DNA from: Nostoc sp. S4
GTDB lineage: Bacteria > Cyanobacteriota > Cyanobacteriia > Cyanobacteriales > Nostocaceae
Length of the DNA: 64,000 bases
Direction of reading: 5' to 3'
Assembly (NCBI GenBank): GCA_029379225.1
Contig: JAQYWR010000043.1
Location: 1 to 64,000, forward strand
Positions 36,002 to 45,987 of this stretch are shown here, one piece after another. Made by a program: the position numbers and the translations under genes. How positions within the stretch are numbered: position 1 is the first letter of the stretch; the number at the start of each line of letters is the position of its first letter. The notes under the pieces were generated by a model, which did no database searches, was not told the DNA's origin, and was given only the letters and a program-made list of their open reading frames with translations.

Positions 36002-39000
36002 TTATGGGTGGATTTTTCCACCCGTACCCCAATATGTTTGGCAGGCTTCACAGGCTGTTGTTGCTAGTTTGAGATCTTTGGAATCGCTAAAGACTTGACT
36101 AGGCTCTGTGAAAGCGGGATGATAACGCAGGCGATCGCAACAAATTTCCAACCATCTCCAATAGTTAGCTCGCCACAGTCGAATCGTACCATCTTCACTA
36201 GCACTAGCGAGTAATTCTCCATCTGGACTAAAATTCACTGAGTATACTGGTTTTTCGTGTCCTGTAAATGGCTGACCAATTAAGTTACCATCCAAATCAA
36301 TCAGGCGTATAGTTCCCCAAGAAGTACCACAAGCAATTAGCTGACTATCAGGACTAAAGACAACACAGAAAACAGCACCTTTATTTTCTTGTATCGACTG
36401 CTGAATTAAGTTCCCTTGCCAATCCCACAAGCATACTTTACCATCAACGCTGCTGCTAGCAATCCATTGGCGATCGAGACTAAAAGCAACTGAGTAAACC
36501 CATTCATAATGTCCTTGTAAAGGTTCACCAATTAATTCACCCTCAGATGTCCACAAACAAATAGTGCCATCATAAGAACCACTAGCAAACCTTGTCTCAT
36601 CTTCTGTAAAGACAATAGTAGAAATATCTTGCGTATGTGCCTGAATAGTTTTTATTATCGTTCCATTTTGGAAGTCCCAGAACAAAATTATGCCATCTTT
36701 ACAACCAGTAACTAAAATTTTCCTATTATGACTAAATGCTCCGCATTCAATCTCAAATTCATGCTTAATTATAGTCTGTTCAACAATATTTTCATTATCG
36801 TATACTTGGATTTTCTCTTCACTTGTATTCATTAACAAAGGTCTTCGCTGTAATAGATTGCCTGCAAAGTCCCAGATATATATTGATTCTATATCAGCAC
36901 TAATAATTGTTTCTCTAGTCGTTTCAAAACTCATACAAATGGGAGGTGCTTGATGAGTTATATAAAGTTTTTTATTGGAATTATCTTCTAAATTTGATAA
37001 AATTAAACTTTTTTTGTGATATCCACTAATAGTAATAACTTTACTGCCATCCCTACTATCGAGATGCCACAAGCGTAAAGTGTTATCAAAACTACCACTA
37101 ATAATTGTTTTTCCACTGGGACTAAAAGCTACAGATGTAGCAGAAGTTTCGCCAAATTCAGCGACTTTAATTAGTTTATTTTCGCGGTGTTTCCACAATC
37201 GTACACCGTACCCATCACCACTAATTATTGTTTGTCCATCAGGACTAAATGCTAATGAATTTATTGAATGTTCCCCTGGAGGAATGGGAGTAGTAGATTC
37301 AGCTAATTTATTGCCTTGAAAGTCCCATAAACGCAATACTAGTTCTATACCTCCACTAATAATTTGTTCTCTATTAGGACTAAAAGCAATTTTTGGAGAA
37401 CCCACATCTACCTTAAAAGGTTCACTAAATCGATTACCTTTTAAATCAAATACTTGCACCCAGCCATTTCTATAGGCAATTGCAAACTTACTTCCATCAG
37501 AGTTAAAAGCTAGGGACGTGATGCTTTGTTTTTGCAAGAATGTACTCCATTTTTCCTCAGGAGATATTTCTGCAATTATTTCTCCTTGGAGATTCCATAA
37601 ACATACAATTCCATCACTTCCGCCACTAGCAATTATTTCTTGTCCAAAAGCAATACAAACAACACCCTGTACTCCAGTAAAAATTTTACCGCTATTGCCA
37701 TGTATATTTTGCCAAATTATATTACCTTGCAAATCCCATAAACATAAAGTTCCGTCAACCCCACCACTAATAATTTTGTCTCCATCAAGGCTAAATGTTA
37801 TTGCTTGTACTGCACCTTGATGTCTGTAAAAAGGCTGTTGGATTTGCTGTCCTTGTAAATTCCACAATCGAATTGTGGCATCATTACTAGCACTAGCAAT
37901 GATTTCTCCACTGGGGTGAAATGCAACACAATAAACCCCAGATTCATGTCCTCGAAAAGGAAGCGATGCTGTACCTGTTTGCAATGCTTGATATAAAGCA
38001 TTTAGCACAACAGGTAACATCTTATCTGTCAATTTTTGATGGTTTTTAGCTACTGTTTGAATAGATAGCAGTAATCCCGGTAAAGGTTGAGTTGGCAATA
38101 AGTTTAGTACTTGTGCAGCTTGTTCTCGAAGGATAGCTTCAGTCAGTGCTAAGTCAAGTTTTTGAATTTGTTCTTCTTTGTCTCGTTTCTCGCGATCGCG
38201 CCAATCAATACTATTATCAATATATAAGTTCACATCCTTTTCAAGAGTTCCAAAAAATGGCTCTTTTCTCAACTCGATTATTCTCTCTAATTTTGAGCCT
38301 ATTAATAAATCCTGTCTAGCTTTTTCTTGGTCTTGTTGGTTCGCCTTGTACCAGCGAATAAAATCACTTTTTAAATCACTTTTGAGCCTAATTATCTCTT
38401 GCTTTTCCTGAATTAACTCTTGCAAAAATTTCCAAGAGCGCAACAGTTCTTCATGAGAAACTTCTACTGTTACTTTTTGATTTTTATTAATGATATTTTT
38501 TCCACTATCATTATTATTTTCAATAGTGGTTACTAAAAGACGATGTTTGACTAATTGCTGGTAGGTACTTTCTAAAATATTTCCATCTTGAAATTGAGAT
38601 AATTCAGCGCGTTTACTTACTGGCTGTTCCCCTACTATATCGATAATTTCTAAAAAAATTGTTTTAGCCGCTTCTTGCTGTAACGGACTTAATTCCCGAT
38701 AAATTTTATTTGCTTGTTGCTCTAAAGCTCCTTTGACTCCCCCAATCGCATCATAGGAGCTAATATTTAAACTTTTATCTTGTAAACCATCTTTTTCTTT
38801 ATCTTTTTCCCATAATAAATCTAAGGTATATTGCAGCAATGGCAGTGAGCCAGCTTTTTTATCAAATTCCTCAATAATTCGATCTACTAATCCAGCTTCA
38901 AAAGTTACACCATTACGCGCCGCGGGTTCACCAATTGCTAACCTTAACTCATCCCGCGTCATATCTTTAATTAAACGGATGTGGGTTTCTAGTACTGTTG

Positions 39001-39697
39001 CCAGTTCTGGATAATGGCTCAAAGTTCCCAAAAAATCCGAGCGCATGGTCATGACAATTTTAACAGACGGATTATTTTGCCCAATTAATTGGATGAGACA
39101 ATCAATAAACTGCTGACATTTGGCTTCATCAACTTTAGACGAAATCGTAAATAGTTCTTCAAATTGGTCTATATAAATTAGAATATAATGAGATTCTTTT
39201 TGAATACTTTCTACTAAATCAACCAAAGCAGTATTAGAAACCGACTTTTCTAAAAAAAGATTTTCTCCTATTTCTTCATATTCTTCAGGTAGTTTACTGT
39301 ATAACGATTTAAAAGGATTTTTAGTAGGTACTAAAGTAAGAGTAAACAATTTATTTGTTCCCCATTTATTTTCTAAATAGGGAATTAATCCAGCTAAAAT
39401 TAAAGAAGATTTGCCGCTTCCTGAAGCGCCAATCAGAAGCAATAAATTGTTTTTATTTAATTCCTCACTGAGAGCTTTAATCTGACGATCGCGACCAAAA
39501 AATTTATTACTATCTTTAGTTTCAAACTTCTTTAAACCTATATAGGGAGAACCTAAGATTAATGTCCGGCTGTGAATCTCGGCATCAGATTTAACAGTAG
39601 ATATAATATATTGATTTACCGTTCCTTTATTGTTACCAATAACGCCTTGAATACCTGCCTGAACATTAATCTGGTTATCTAGTTGATTGTCAGTCAT
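36002..39697 (-). CDS. STAND NTPase with WD40 propellers and an N-terminal amyloid-like motif
   Basis: A 1231-residue NLR-type receptor. Residues 10-31 (INVQAGIQGVIGNNKGTVNQ, then YI) match the C-terminus of the small protein encoded just upstream. The novel-STAND NTPase follows: FFGRDRQIKALSEELN, P-loop GASGSGKSS (from residue 90), and Walker B YILIYIDQFEEL. A helical region reaches about residue 560, and 13-14 WD40 repeats fill the C-terminus (GHESGVYCVAFHPSGEI to ASASEDGTIRLW). The two genes are 26 bp apart on the same strand. NLR proteins with a short motif repeated in an adjacent effector signal by amyloid templating (BASS motifs); that role here is inferred. Confidence 0.92.
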   Translation of the reverse strand: MTDNQLDNQINVQAGIQGVIGNNKGTVNQYIISTVKSDAEIHSRTLILGSPYIGLKKFETKDSNKFFGRDRQIKALSEELNKNNLLLLIGASGSGKSSLILAGLIPYLENKWGTNKLFTLTLVPTKNPFKSLYSKLPEEYEEIGENLFLEKSVSNTALVDLVESIQKESHYILIYIDQFEELFTISSKVDEAKCQQFIDCLIQLIGQNNPSVKIVMTMRSDFLGTLSHYPELATVLETHIRLIKDMTRDELRLAIGEPAARNGVTFEAGLVDRIIEEFDKKAGSLPLLQYTLDLLWEKDKEKDGLQDKSLNISSYDAIGGVKGALEQQANKIYRELSPLQQEAAKTIFLEIIDIVGEQPVSKRAELSQFQDGNILESTYQQLVKHRLLVTTIENNNDSGKNIINKNQKVTVEVSHEELLRSWKFLQELIQEKQEIIRLKSDLKSDFIRWYKANQQDQEKARQDLLIGSKLERIIELRKEPFFGTLEKDVNLYIDNSIDWRDREKRDKEEQIQKLDLALTEAILREQAAQVLNLLPTQPLPGLLLSIQTVAKNHQKLTDKMLPVVLNALYQALQTGTASLPFRGHESGVYCVAFHPSGEIIASASNDATIRLWNLQGQQIQQPFYRHQGAVQAITFSLDGDKIISGGVDGTLCLWDLQGNIIWQNIHGNSGKIFTGVQGVVCIAFGQEIIASGGSDGIVCLWNLQGEIIAEISPEEKWSTFLQKQSITSLAFNSDGSKFAIAYRNGWVQVFDLKGNRFSEPFKVDVGSPKIAFSPNREQIISGGIELVLRLWDFQGNKLAESTTPIPPGEHSINSLAFSPDGQTIISGDGYGVRLWKHRENKLIKVAEFGETSATSVAFSPSGKTIISGSFDNTLRLWHLDSRDGSKVITISGYHKKSLILSNLEDNSNKKLYITHQAPPICMSFETTRETIISADIESIYIWDFAGNLLQRRPLLMNTSEEKIQVYDNENIVEQTIIKHEFEIECGAFSHNRKILVTGCKDGIILFWDFQNGTIIKTIQAHTQDISTIVFTEDETRFASGSYDGTICLWTSEGELIGEPLQGHYEWVYSVAFSLDRQWIASSSVDGKVCLWDWQGNLIQQSIQENKGAVFCVVFSPDSQLIACGTSWGTIRLIDLDGNLIGQPFTGHEKPVYSVNFSPDGELLASASEDGTIRLWRANYWRWLEICCDRLRYHPAFTEPSQVFSDSKDLKLATTACEACQTYWGTGGKIHP

Positions 39698-39723
39698 TTA
39701 AAAGTGTTAATTTTAGTAACTAG

Positions 39724-40101
39724 TTAAGGATTATTGATGGTTTGGTTGACAGTACCTAAATTTTCACCGGCAACACCTTGAATACCACCCTGAATATTAA
39801 TGTTGTATTTACCTGCTTTTGCCCCTTCTGGATCGTTTAATTGATTAACTTTTTGAGCTTCTTTAACGATTTCTTCATCTCGATCGGCACCTAATTCTTT
39901 TAACATCTCGCTAACAGGAGATTTGTAAATTTCCGGTTTTTTTTCATGTTCCTCTAATAAGACTGGAACTTGTGGTTTATTGTCAAACTTGCGCTTAATT
40001 AATTCTTTTAAACCCTTGTAGGCATCTTGAACCGCTTCGCCAGCAGTTTTACTAGCACCAGCTACTAGCGCAGCCAGAATTAGAGAGACTGGATCGCCCA
40101 T
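39724..40101 (-). CDS. Small putative effector with C-terminal amyloid-like motif
   Basis: A 125-residue protein with an SD-like CAGGAG before ATG 40101. The N-terminal ~40 residues (MGDPVSLILAALVAGASKTA, GEAVQDAYKGLKELIKRKF) form a hydrophobic then amphipathic helical unit. They resemble the short Bell (bacterial HeLo-like) domains proposed to act on membranes. The middle is charged. Residues 101-122 (INIQGGIQGVAGENLGTVNQ, then TI) share about 16 of 22 positions with the N-terminal motif of the STAND/WD40 protein. The gene is first in a two-gene operon with that receptor. This is the effector-receptor pattern of bacterial NLR amyloid signalling; the Bell call is tentative. Confidence 0.8.
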   Translation of the reverse strand: MGDPVSLILAALVAGASKTAGEAVQDAYKGLKELIKRKFDNKPQVPVLLEEHEKKPEIYKSPVSEMLKELGADRDEEIVKEAQKVNQLNDPEGAKAGKYNINIQGGIQGVAGENLGTVNQTINNP

Positions 40102-40633
40102 AATTTAAAACTCCTGAAGGGTTAAGTATCAAGATTATTTTTACATGAAGAAATCACGCAAAAAACTATTTATATAATTTGACACATCTATCCTAATGTA
40201 GAGAAATAGTTGATATAAATTTACACAAACTTCCAATGAAGAATAGGCTGGGTAAAAAACAAAATGTGGGATTATTTTGCTTTGCTATCTCGATAATTTA
40301 AATTACCAGAACTGTCTGCTTTAATACTACTTTAAAACACGTATTGAAGAGTCAATTTCCTCTACATATAAATTATTGTCAAAATTGAGCGAAAAAATGA
40401 TTCAATATGGCAAGAAAATTTGCCTTGCCACCTTTATACTGGCTTTCAATAGAGGTGGCTGTTAGAGTTCGTATTTTTTAGTAAAAGGTTTAACGAAAAT
40501 CAGGTAATTTAACCTACTTCCAGATGACAAAAACACCAGTTATTATAGCTGAGTGCTGATCGGCATAAAAAAACCTGTATATTAGCACAGGAAATAATAT
40601 AGAACATCCTAAACAAACATAGAGGAATAAAAG
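40102..40633. other. Divergent intergenic region
   Basis: A 532-bp AT-rich gap between the putative effector and dacB genes. It should carry both promoters. No repeat or RNA is recognised. Confidence 0.4.
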
Positions 40634-41956
40634 ATGCTGGAAATACTAGGTTCAGGTTTGGTGTCGCTTTGGCTAGAAATGGCTGGGGTACACATCAAGC
40701 CTCTAGATGCTTTAGATGCATTGGCTTGGCAAAGTAGGCCTGGCTTGGTTCTAGCCCCCGACCCCAATCCAACTGGGGCGACTACTGTACAAGCATATCT
40801 CAAGCAGTTAATAACATCAAAAGTAGTAGGGGCAAATCTGGCTGAAAGTCAGGGAATATGGATGCAGTCAGGGCCGATGCTGATGGCAAATCATCAAGGC
40901 ACAACAGCTCTACCGGCTGCCTCTTTAACTAAAATTGCGACTTCATTAGTTGCTTTAAAAACTTGGGGTCCAGACCATCAATTTGATACTTTGGTGAGCA
41001 TCACTGGTCCAGTGGTAAATGGGGTTGTGCAAGGCGATTTGGTGATTACTGGTGGCGGCGATCCGATGTTTGTTTGGGAAGAAGCGATCGCCCTTGGTAA
41101 TACTTTAAATCAGATGGGCATCAAGCAAGTAAAGGGAAATTTGGTGATTAGTGGCAATTTCGCCATGAATTTCCAACGTCAACCGATGCTGGCAGGTCTA
41201 ATACTCAAGCAAACACTAAATTCTGCGACTTGGGGTCGTCCTGCTGTTTACATATACTCAATCATGCCCAAGGGAACACCCAAGCCAAAAGTTGTAATTG
41301 CGGGTGCTGTCAAATTTGAAGCACAACCAAATCCTCGACAAACTTTATTAGTGCGTCATCGTTCCTTACCTCTAAAGCAACTGCTCAAGGAAATGAACGT
41401 TTACAGTAACAACGATATGGCAGAGATGCTAGCAGAGTCAGTGGGAGGAGCCAGTGTAGTACAGTCTACTGCTGCTTATCTTGCTAGGGTGCCGCAATCA
41501 GAAATTCAGTTAATCAATGGTTCTGGATTAGGGCCAGAAAATCGCATTTCCCCAAGAGCTGTTTGTTCTATGTTTATGGCTATTCAAGCGGAAGCAAACG
41601 CCCATCAACTGAATCTAGCTGACTTGTTCCCCATGTCTGGCTTCGATCGCCGAGGAACACTCCACACCAGACACATCCCCGCTGCTACTGTGATCAAAAC
41701 GGGTACTCTCCGGGATGTTAGCGCTTTAGCCGGAGTGATGCCTACACGCGATCGCGGTTTGGTTTGGTTTGCGATTATCAACCGTGGTACAAATGTCTGG
41801 GGTTTACGCACTGGACAAGACCAACTTTTGCAACGTGTTGTCCAACAATTACAAGTACCTCAAACCGTCCCTTTTGCCATCACTCCCCACTCAGCCATTA
41901 ACTCTCTACCCCAGCTAGGCGCAGCCATTCGCAATGAAATTTTATTCAAAAGTTAA
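40634..41956 (+). CDS. dacB: D-alanyl-D-alanine carboxypeptidase/endopeptidase (PBP4, S13)
   Basis: A 440-residue peptidoglycan enzyme. Penicillin-binding motifs: SxxK in PAASLTKIATSL, SxN in YSNNDMAEML, and KTG in VIKTGTLRDVSALAG. It trims the terminal D-Ala and cross-links of peptidoglycan in the periplasm. The N-terminus (LGSGLVSLWLEMAGV) could be a short signal or anchor but is weak. Length and order fit the S13 family. It is a single-gene unit. Confidence 0.9.
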   Translation: MLEILGSGLVSLWLEMAGVHIKPLDALDALAWQSRPGLVLAPDPNPTGATTVQAYLKQLITSKVVGANLAESQGIWMQSGPMLMANHQGTTALPAASLTKIATSLVALKTWGPDHQFDTLVSITGPVVNGVVQGDLVITGGGDPMFVWEEAIALGNTLNQMGIKQVKGNLVISGNFAMNFQRQPMLAGLILKQTLNSATWGRPAVYIYSIMPKGTPKPKVVIAGAVKFEAQPNPRQTLLVRHRSLPLKQLLKEMNVYSNNDMAEMLAESVGGASVVQSTAAYLARVPQSEIQLINGSGLGPENRISPRAVCSMFMAIQAEANAHQLNLADLFPMSGFDRRGTLHTRHIPAATVIKTGTLRDVSALAGVMPTRDRGLVWFAIINRGTNVWGLRTGQDQLLQRVVQQLQVPQTVPFAITPHSAINSLPQLGAAIRNEILFKS

Positions 41957-42261
41957 TGACTGATGAATGCTGACTGTGTGCAGGGACATATTTTTTAGAA
42001 AGCAAGTCCCTTAACAGCAGATTCCTAAATTCTCATGTCTGGGTAAAAACCGAACCTGTAAAGTGTAAATCTCCATAATAGCTTTTGGGGTAAATTTTCC
42101 ATTAAGTTGATTAAAGGTAACTTGCAAAATACCCTAACCCTAATAGTGGCTAGAGTGAGCAAAACCAAAAGCAAAAAGCCAACGTCAAATTTGTAAAAAT
42201 AATTGTAAATAGATCTGTCACGACTAAGTAACAATTAAGCTTCTAGATTTAGGTTGTGATT
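41957..42261. other. Intergenic region
   Basis: A 305-bp gap before the Deg protease gene. It probably holds that gene's promoter. A weak leftward open frame (42025-42234) has no family features. Confidence 0.4.
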
Positions 42262-43476
42262 ATGCGATTTCCCAAATTACCCAGACCTGTGCGGCAACTA
42301 ACCACTCATGTATTAGCGATCGCGCTAGGAGTTGTACTCACAATTAGCACATTGCAGGTATTGCCGTCCCAAGCCGAACCTGCGCCGCTTGCACCTGCTG
42401 TGGATACTCCAGAAATTATTGCCCAACGGCAATCACCTGCAACTTCTACCATTGGTAGCAGTAGCTTTGTGACAGCAGCAGTCAACCGTGTGGGTACATC
42501 AGTTGTTAGAATTGATACTGAGCGAACAATTACTCGGCGCATGGACCCATTTTTGCAAGACCCCTTTTTCCGTCGCTTTTTTGGTGACGGTTTGCCCCAA
42601 CAAATGCCTTCCGAACAGCTGCGCGGTTTAGGCTCAGGTTTTATTCTTGACAAGAGCGGATTAGTTTTGACTAATGCCCATGTGGTAGATAAAGCTGATA
42701 AGGTAACAGTCAGACTCAAAGATGGCCGCAGCTTTGAAGGCAAAGTCCAAGGTATAGATGAAGTTACAGATTTGGCAGTAGTCAAGATTAACGCTGGTAA
42801 CGATTTACCGGTGGCGCCCTTGGGTTCTTCCAGTAATGTACAAGTAGGAGACTGGGCGATCGCAGTTGGTAATCCTTTGGGATTTGATAACACTGTTACT
42901 TTGGGAATTGTCAGTACCCTCAAACGTTCCAGCGCCCAAGTCGGTATTACTGATAAACGCTTAGACTTCATTCAAACAGACGCCGCCATTAACCCCGGTA
43001 ACTCTGGCGGCCCACTGTTAAATGGACGAGGTGAAGTGATTGGTATCAACACAGCTATTCGCCCTGATGCAATGGGTATTGGCTTTGCCATTCCCATCGA
43101 TAAAGCCAAAGCGATCGCATCTGTGCTGCAACGTCAAGGCAAAGTTCCTCACCCATATTTAGGGGTGCAAATGGTAACTTTAACACCCGATCTTGCCAAG
43201 CAAAATAACACCGATCCTAACTCTCCGATTCAGATACCAGAAATTAATGGTGTTTTTGTGATGCAAGTTATTCCCAATTCTCCAGCTGCATCTGCGGGTA
43301 TCCGGCGCGGAGATGTAATCGTTCAAGTCGATGGTAAAGCAATTACCAGTGCTGAACAATTGCAGAATCTTGTGGAAGACAGTCGCCTCGGTCAAGTATT
43401 ACAGGTAAAACTGCAACGGGGTAATCAAACACAGCAGCTTTCAGTACGCACAGCTGAATTGCAAAACGCTTCCTAA
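42262..43476 (+). CDS. Deg/HtrA-type serine protease with PDZ domain
   Basis: About 404 residues from ATG 42262, two codons inside a GTG. A twin-hydrophobic signal region (LAIALGVVLTISTLQVLPSQ) exports it. The trypsin-like catalytic triad is complete: His in LTNAHVVDKAD, Asp in VTDLAVVKIN, and Ser in NPGNSGGPLL. A single PDZ domain (PYLGVQMVTLTPDL to GIRRGDVIVQVDG) follows. Members (HhoA/HhoB/HtrA) degrade or refold damaged periplasmic and photosynthetic proteins under stress. I cannot tell which of the three paralogues this is. Confidence 0.93.
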   Translation: MRFPKLPRPVRQLTTHVLAIALGVVLTISTLQVLPSQAEPAPLAPAVDTPEIIAQRQSPATSTIGSSSFVTAAVNRVGTSVVRIDTERTITRRMDPFLQDPFFRRFFGDGLPQQMPSEQLRGLGSGFILDKSGLVLTNAHVVDKADKVTVRLKDGRSFEGKVQGIDEVTDLAVVKINAGNDLPVAPLGSSSNVQVGDWAIAVGNPLGFDNTVTLGIVSTLKRSSAQVGITDKRLDFIQTDAAINPGNSGGPLLNGRGEVIGINTAIRPDAMGIGFAIPIDKAKAIASVLQRQGKVPHPYLGVQMVTLTPDLAKQNNTDPNSPIQIPEINGVFVMQVIPNSPAASAGIRRGDVIVQVDGKAITSAEQLQNLVEDSRLGQVLQVKLQRGNQTQQLSVRTAELQNAS

Positions 43477-43892
43477 AAGCAATGTAGCCGCTTTTAATCA
43501 TAGTAAGGTAGCACAAATTGTGCTACCCTACTGCGTGTTGTATAAGATTTATGTTAATAAAATATTTCTTTATTTTTTAAAGTCTATAGCGATCGCAAAT
43601 ATTTCTTGAGCTAATACTATTTTTTGTGAGGCTGCGCCAAATTTTTTGACTTGTTATTTGTTTGTTTGCGATGACAGTCGTTTATGGAGGGAAGTCAGAG
43701 CTGAGGAAACCTCCGCTTGGAATTAGAAGGGAAACCTTTATCTTTGCGCTGCCTTTGTTTTGTGGTTTGTTCCTATATGGCGCAACTTCATACACAAAAG
43801 GTATACCTACTTCATAACATTATCTGTATTTCGATTAACATCTACTTAATATCAATCGATGAACGTCTAATACAATTAGAGTTTTAAATAAG
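43477..43892. other. Intergenic region
   Basis: Besides the hairpin at 43507-43527, only AT-rich spacer with no supported gene. It must carry the diguanylate cyclase promoter. Confidence 0.4.
43507..43527 (+). terminator. Hairpin after the Deg protease gene
   Basis: GGTAGCACA and its complement TGTGCTACC flank a 3-nt loop, 30 bp after the stop codon. No strong U-tract follows. Confidence 0.5.
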
Positions 43893-44873
43893 ATGACTCG
43901 GCAGTTAGACAATCTCCCTCCTTATTCCCAAACATTTAATGCTTGGGTGGCATCCGGCTATCAAGATCAGTCACGTTTACTACAGGGGCAAGCATTGCAA
44001 GAGGTCTTAGACTGGGCACAAGGCAAAAGCTTAAGCAATTTAGACTATCAGTTTTTGCTAGCCAGTCAAGAACTAGAGCGTCGCCAACTTCAGCAAAAAC
44101 TAGAAGTCGCTAATTATGAATTGCAACGATTATTTACTATCGCTACTATCGATTGTTTAACTCAAGTAGCTAACCGCCGACGATTTGATGAGTATCTTGA
44201 TACTGAGTGGCGGCGCATGGCACGCTCACAACAGTTCCTCTCCCTTATCCTTATTGATGTAGATTTCTTCAAATCCTACAACGACACTTATGGCCATCCA
44301 ATGGGCGATCGCACTCTTGCGAAAATTGCTAGAGTCATCAAAGATGTTGTTCAACGTCCTACTGATTTAGTTGCCCGTTATGGTGGGGAAGAATTTGCTG
44401 TCATTTTGTCTAATACAGATACACTTGGTGCAGTTCACATTGCCCAAAAAATTTGCTTTGCTGTGTGGAAACTGGCAATTCCTCATCAAAATTCACAAGT
44501 TAGTTGTTATGTAACCGTGAGTGCTGGGTTAGCCACTGTAATTCCTATGTTTAACTCTAGCTTTCAAGAAATAATTGTGGCGGCGGATAAAGCATTATAT
44601 CAAGCAAAAGAAGCAGGGCGCGCTTGCCTTGTGCATAGTCAAGAGCAAACTGAAAATTTAGAAGTAAAGCAGATTGCTTCTCTAGCGAAGCTGTACATCT
44701 GTGATGACTCGTTCTTTAGAGAAGAATTATCGCTGTCTAAACAGAAGTTACAACAGACTAAGAACAGAACCCAACAGCTGCTTGTCCAAGTCCGACAGCT
44801 GATGCAGATAAACCAACAAATTAGGCACAAAAGCCAGCAGATTAGGGAGAAAACCCCACAAATGACGGGGTAA
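43893..44873 (+). CDS. Diguanylate cyclase (GGDEF) with C-terminal coiled coil
   Basis: A 326-residue cytosolic protein that should make cyclic di-GMP from GTP. A helical N-terminus (~90 residues) ends in a short coiled coil (LEVANYELQRLF). It leads to the GGDEF domain with TIDCLTQVANRRRFDEYL, the metal site DVDFFKSYNDTYGH, and the active motif RYGGEEF. An RxxD inhibitory site (RPTD) sits five residues before GGEEF, so product feedback is likely. The C-terminus is a Gln/Lys-rich coiled coil (about residues 275-320) with repeated QLLxQVRQLMQxNQQI-like heptads, possibly for dimerisation. No sensor domain is present. Confidence 0.92.
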   Translation: MTRQLDNLPPYSQTFNAWVASGYQDQSRLLQGQALQEVLDWAQGKSLSNLDYQFLLASQELERRQLQQKLEVANYELQRLFTIATIDCLTQVANRRRFDEYLDTEWRRMARSQQFLSLILIDVDFFKSYNDTYGHPMGDRTLAKIARVIKDVVQRPTDLVARYGGEEFAVILSNTDTLGAVHIAQKICFAVWKLAIPHQNSQVSCYVTVSAGLATVIPMFNSSFQEIIVAADKALYQAKEAGRACLVHSQEQTENLEVKQIASLAKLYICDDSFFREELSLSKQKLQQTKNRTQQLLVQVRQLMQINQQIRHKSQQIREKTPQMTG

Positions 44874-45073
44874 CAAGCAGACTAGAAAGCAGACTCAATG
44901 AAAGTCATAATCCAAGACCGATCGATCGCATATAAAGAGTTTCTAGCTCCTGCCCCCTGCCCAAAATCTGTAACTTTGTACTTCATGCGAATGAATACTG
45001 TTGTAAGTAGTCCTTTGTCCCTTGTCATTTATCCTTTATCAGTTATCAACAACTAATGCCCAATGACCAATGA

Positions 45074-45976
45074 CTAATGACCAACAACCAATACTAAACC
45101 CTCATGAGCTAGTAATGCTTCCGGAAAGGCAGATTTCACATCAGTTTGAACTTGGTCAAGAAAATCATCATGGTCATCTGGGTGGTGGTGAGAAATGACT
45201 AACCGTCGCACGCCTGCATTAAGAGCTACATTTACCGCAGCTTGCCAAAGTAAATCAGCACAGTCATGGTTGTGAGATGTTGGAGGAGTGTAGGTGGCAT
45301 TGGCAATCAACAAGTCAACACCTTGAACGAACTCTAAAATCCGCTCTCGCTCTGCTTGCTCTGCATTTTGGTGCAAATCTGTGACATAAGCAACACTATA
45401 TTCCTGCCACGTGACTCGGTAGCCTGCTGACCGCTGAGTTTGATTGATTAATGCAGTTGTAATAATTACATCATCTAGCTTTACGTCACTTTCTGGAGTC
45501 AGATTGTAAAACTGTAATTCTGACTGCATTACCTGTAAAGGATAAGGAAAATGTGGCTGGAGCATCTGATCGTACAAACATTGTTTGATTGAGGCTCCAT
45601 TTGAGGCGGCTGTCCCGTAAATATGGAAGCAATTTTCGGCAATAAATGCGGGGGCAAAAAAGGGAAACCCTTGAATACGGTTAGATTGGGAATTGGTAAA
45701 AAATAAATGGGCTTCTAGTGACTTTTGCAGCTCTTGCCAAGTTTTACCCAGTATACGTAAGCCAGTACCGCCATCAAAAATCAAGCGTTTCCCGGCTACA
45801 TGCATTTCTACACAAGCGGTATTACCGCCATAACGGCTGGTGTTATTGCTGGGAGTGGGAATCAAACCCCTTACACCCCAGAATTGCACTCTTAACTGAC
45901 CTGCTGGACTATTGGGCAGGCTTGTTGACTTTTCAGGTATATAGTTCTGGGAACCCGACAACTCAAAGTTTGACAT
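45074..45976 (-). CDS. MBL-fold protein lacking the HxHxDH metal motif
   Basis: A 300-residue protein related to the phosphoribosyl cyclic phosphodiesterase branch of the metallo-beta-lactamase fold (VQFWGVRGLIPTPSNNTSRY, GGNTACVEM, LIFDGGTGLR, and HHHPDDHDDF). The ligand block that should read THTHWDH is TNSQSNR (residues 94-100). All four metal-binding residues (positions 95, 97, 99 and 100) are replaced. The rest of the fold is intact and the frame is open, so it may be a pseudoenzyme with a binding role. It is 11 bp downstream of panD on the same strand, suggesting cotranscription. Confidence 0.85.
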   Translation of the reverse strand: MSNFELSGSQNYIPEKSTSLPNSPAGQLRVQFWGVRGLIPTPSNNTSRYGGNTACVEMHVAGKRLIFDGGTGLRILGKTWQELQKSLEAHLFFTNSQSNRIQGFPFFAPAFIAENCFHIYGTAASNGASIKQCLYDQMLQPHFPYPLQVMQSELQFYNLTPESDVKLDDVIITTALINQTQRSAGYRVTWQEYSVAYVTDLHQNAEQAERERILEFVQGVDLLIANATYTPPTSHNHDCADLLWQAAVNVALNAGVRRLVISHHHPDDHDDFLDQVQTDVKSAFPEALLAHEGLVLVVGH

Positions 45977-45987
45977 TTTCTTTGAAA

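Noticed and set aside
42025..42234. Leftward 69-codon frame before the Deg protease
   Set aside because: No Shine-Dalgarno or domain, and it occupies the likely promoter region.
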